A DNA stretch of 7,279 nt, from assembly GCA_964572955.1 (NCBI GenBank), contig CAZNGY010000064.1, forward strand, positions 1 to 7,279, written 5' to 3'. How positions within the stretch are numbered: the first letter of the stretch is position 1; each line of letters opens with the position of its first letter. A program made the position numbers and the translations under genes. This document shows, piece by piece, positions 6,957 through 7,279 of this stretch. The DNA comes from UBA3775 sp964572955 (GTDB taxonomy: Bacteria > Bacillota > Clostridia > Lachnospirales > Lachnospiraceae). Under the pieces are notes generated by a model. It had not been told where the DNA came from, ran no database searches, and worked only from the letters and a program-made list of their open reading frames with translations.

Positions 6957-7279
6957 TTATGCAAGTTTAGCCTTTGCAACTTCTACAAGCTTAGCAAATC
7001 CTTCTGCATCATTAACAGCAAGTTCAGCAAGCATCTTTCTGTTGATGTCTACTTCTGCAAGCTTTAATCCGTACATGAACTTTGAATATGAAAGACCGTT
7101 AAGTCTTGCTGCTGCATTGATACGTGCAATCCAAAGACTTCTCATCTGTCTCTTTCTTTCCTTACGACCAGCGAAAGCTGATGTTAATGCACGCATTACG
7201 GACTGCTTTGCAATTCTGTACTGCTTACTTCTAGCTCCTCTGTAACCCTTAGCGAGCTTTAAAACTCTGTTATGTTTCT
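6957..7279 (-). CDS. rplT: 50S ribosomal protein L20 (5' end beyond window)
   Basis: L20 binds 23S rRNA early in assembly of the large ribosomal subunit. The frame is open to the right edge and shows 106 whole residues plus a partial codon. The family is usually about 118 residues, so only about a dozen N-terminal residues are missing. The visible part begins KHNRVLKLAKGYRGARSKQY, the basic RNA-binding N-terminal extension. It continues through SVMRALTSAFAGRKERKRQM, LWIARINAAARLNGLSYSKF and MYGLKLAEVDINRKMLAELA, all hallmark L20 blocks. The internal ATG at 7196 is not the start, because the conserved frame continues upstream of it. The stop is TAA, followed by the terminator. In Firmicutes rplT is normally last in infC-rpmI-rplT, which the terminator here agrees with. 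The rest of that operon is not in view. Confidence 0.98.
   Translation of the reverse strand, partial: KHNRVLKLAKGYRGARSKQYRIAKQSVMRALTSAFAGRKERKRQMRSLWIARINAAARLNGLSYSKFMYGLKLAEVDINRKMLAELAVNDAEGFAKLVEVAKAKLA

Noticed and set aside
7194..7196. ATG in rplT as a possible start of a 79-residue protein
   Set aside because: The same frame continues to the right edge with conserved L20 sequence, so this is an internal methionine.
1..7279. CRISPR arrays, insertion sequences, tRNA genes, phage or toxin-antitoxin genes
   Set aside because: I saw no direct-repeat arrays, transposase motifs, terminal inverted repeats or tRNA-like sequences on either strand. Coding content is continuous and the gaps are short.

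Overview
The window looks like chromosomal DNA from a low-GC Clostridia bacterium, most likely a member of the Lachnospiraceae. I base this on the AT-rich composition, strong AGGAGG-type ribosome binding sites, a Firmicutes-like sigma-A promoter and U-tract terminators. The large unknown protein also resembles the DUF5717 family, which I recall as largely confined to Lachnospiraceae. The taxonomic call is an inference. All genes are on the minus strand, so transcription runs from high to low coordinates.

Layout in transcription order. (1) rplT, ribosomal protein L20, has its 5' end off the right edge and ends at 6957. A near-perfect intrinsic terminator (6905-6943) closes it. (2) A compact control region follows, with a sigma-A type promoter (6862-6890). 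(3) A 1182-residue protein of unknown function (3272-6820) resembles DUF5717. It appears to be a long alpha-helical scaffold with beta-rich domains at both ends and one inside. It very probably starts at a GTG with an AGGAGG site, not at the ATG 24 bases upstream. (4) A 419-residue Hsp70/actin-like protein (1972-3231), probably DUF5716-like, keeps the first phosphate loop but has lost other catalytic positions. (5) A 277-residue TPR-like protein (1123-1956) starts with GTG. (6) valS, valyl-tRNA synthetase (1-1097), is present only as its N-terminal 365 codons and runs off the left edge.

The gaps between genes 3, 4, 5 and 6 are 40, 15 and 25 bases, with no convincing terminator in any of them. 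This suggests one transcription unit running from the promoter at about 6862-6890 into valS. The three unknown genes have the look of a functional module: a degenerate Hsp70-like subunit, a very large solenoid-like partner and a small TPR adaptor. None has a signal peptide or obvious membrane segment, so a cytoplasmic protein assembly is the simplest reading. What it acts on cannot be told from this sequence. This module is the most interesting content of the window. The flanking rplT and valS are ordinary housekeeping genes.
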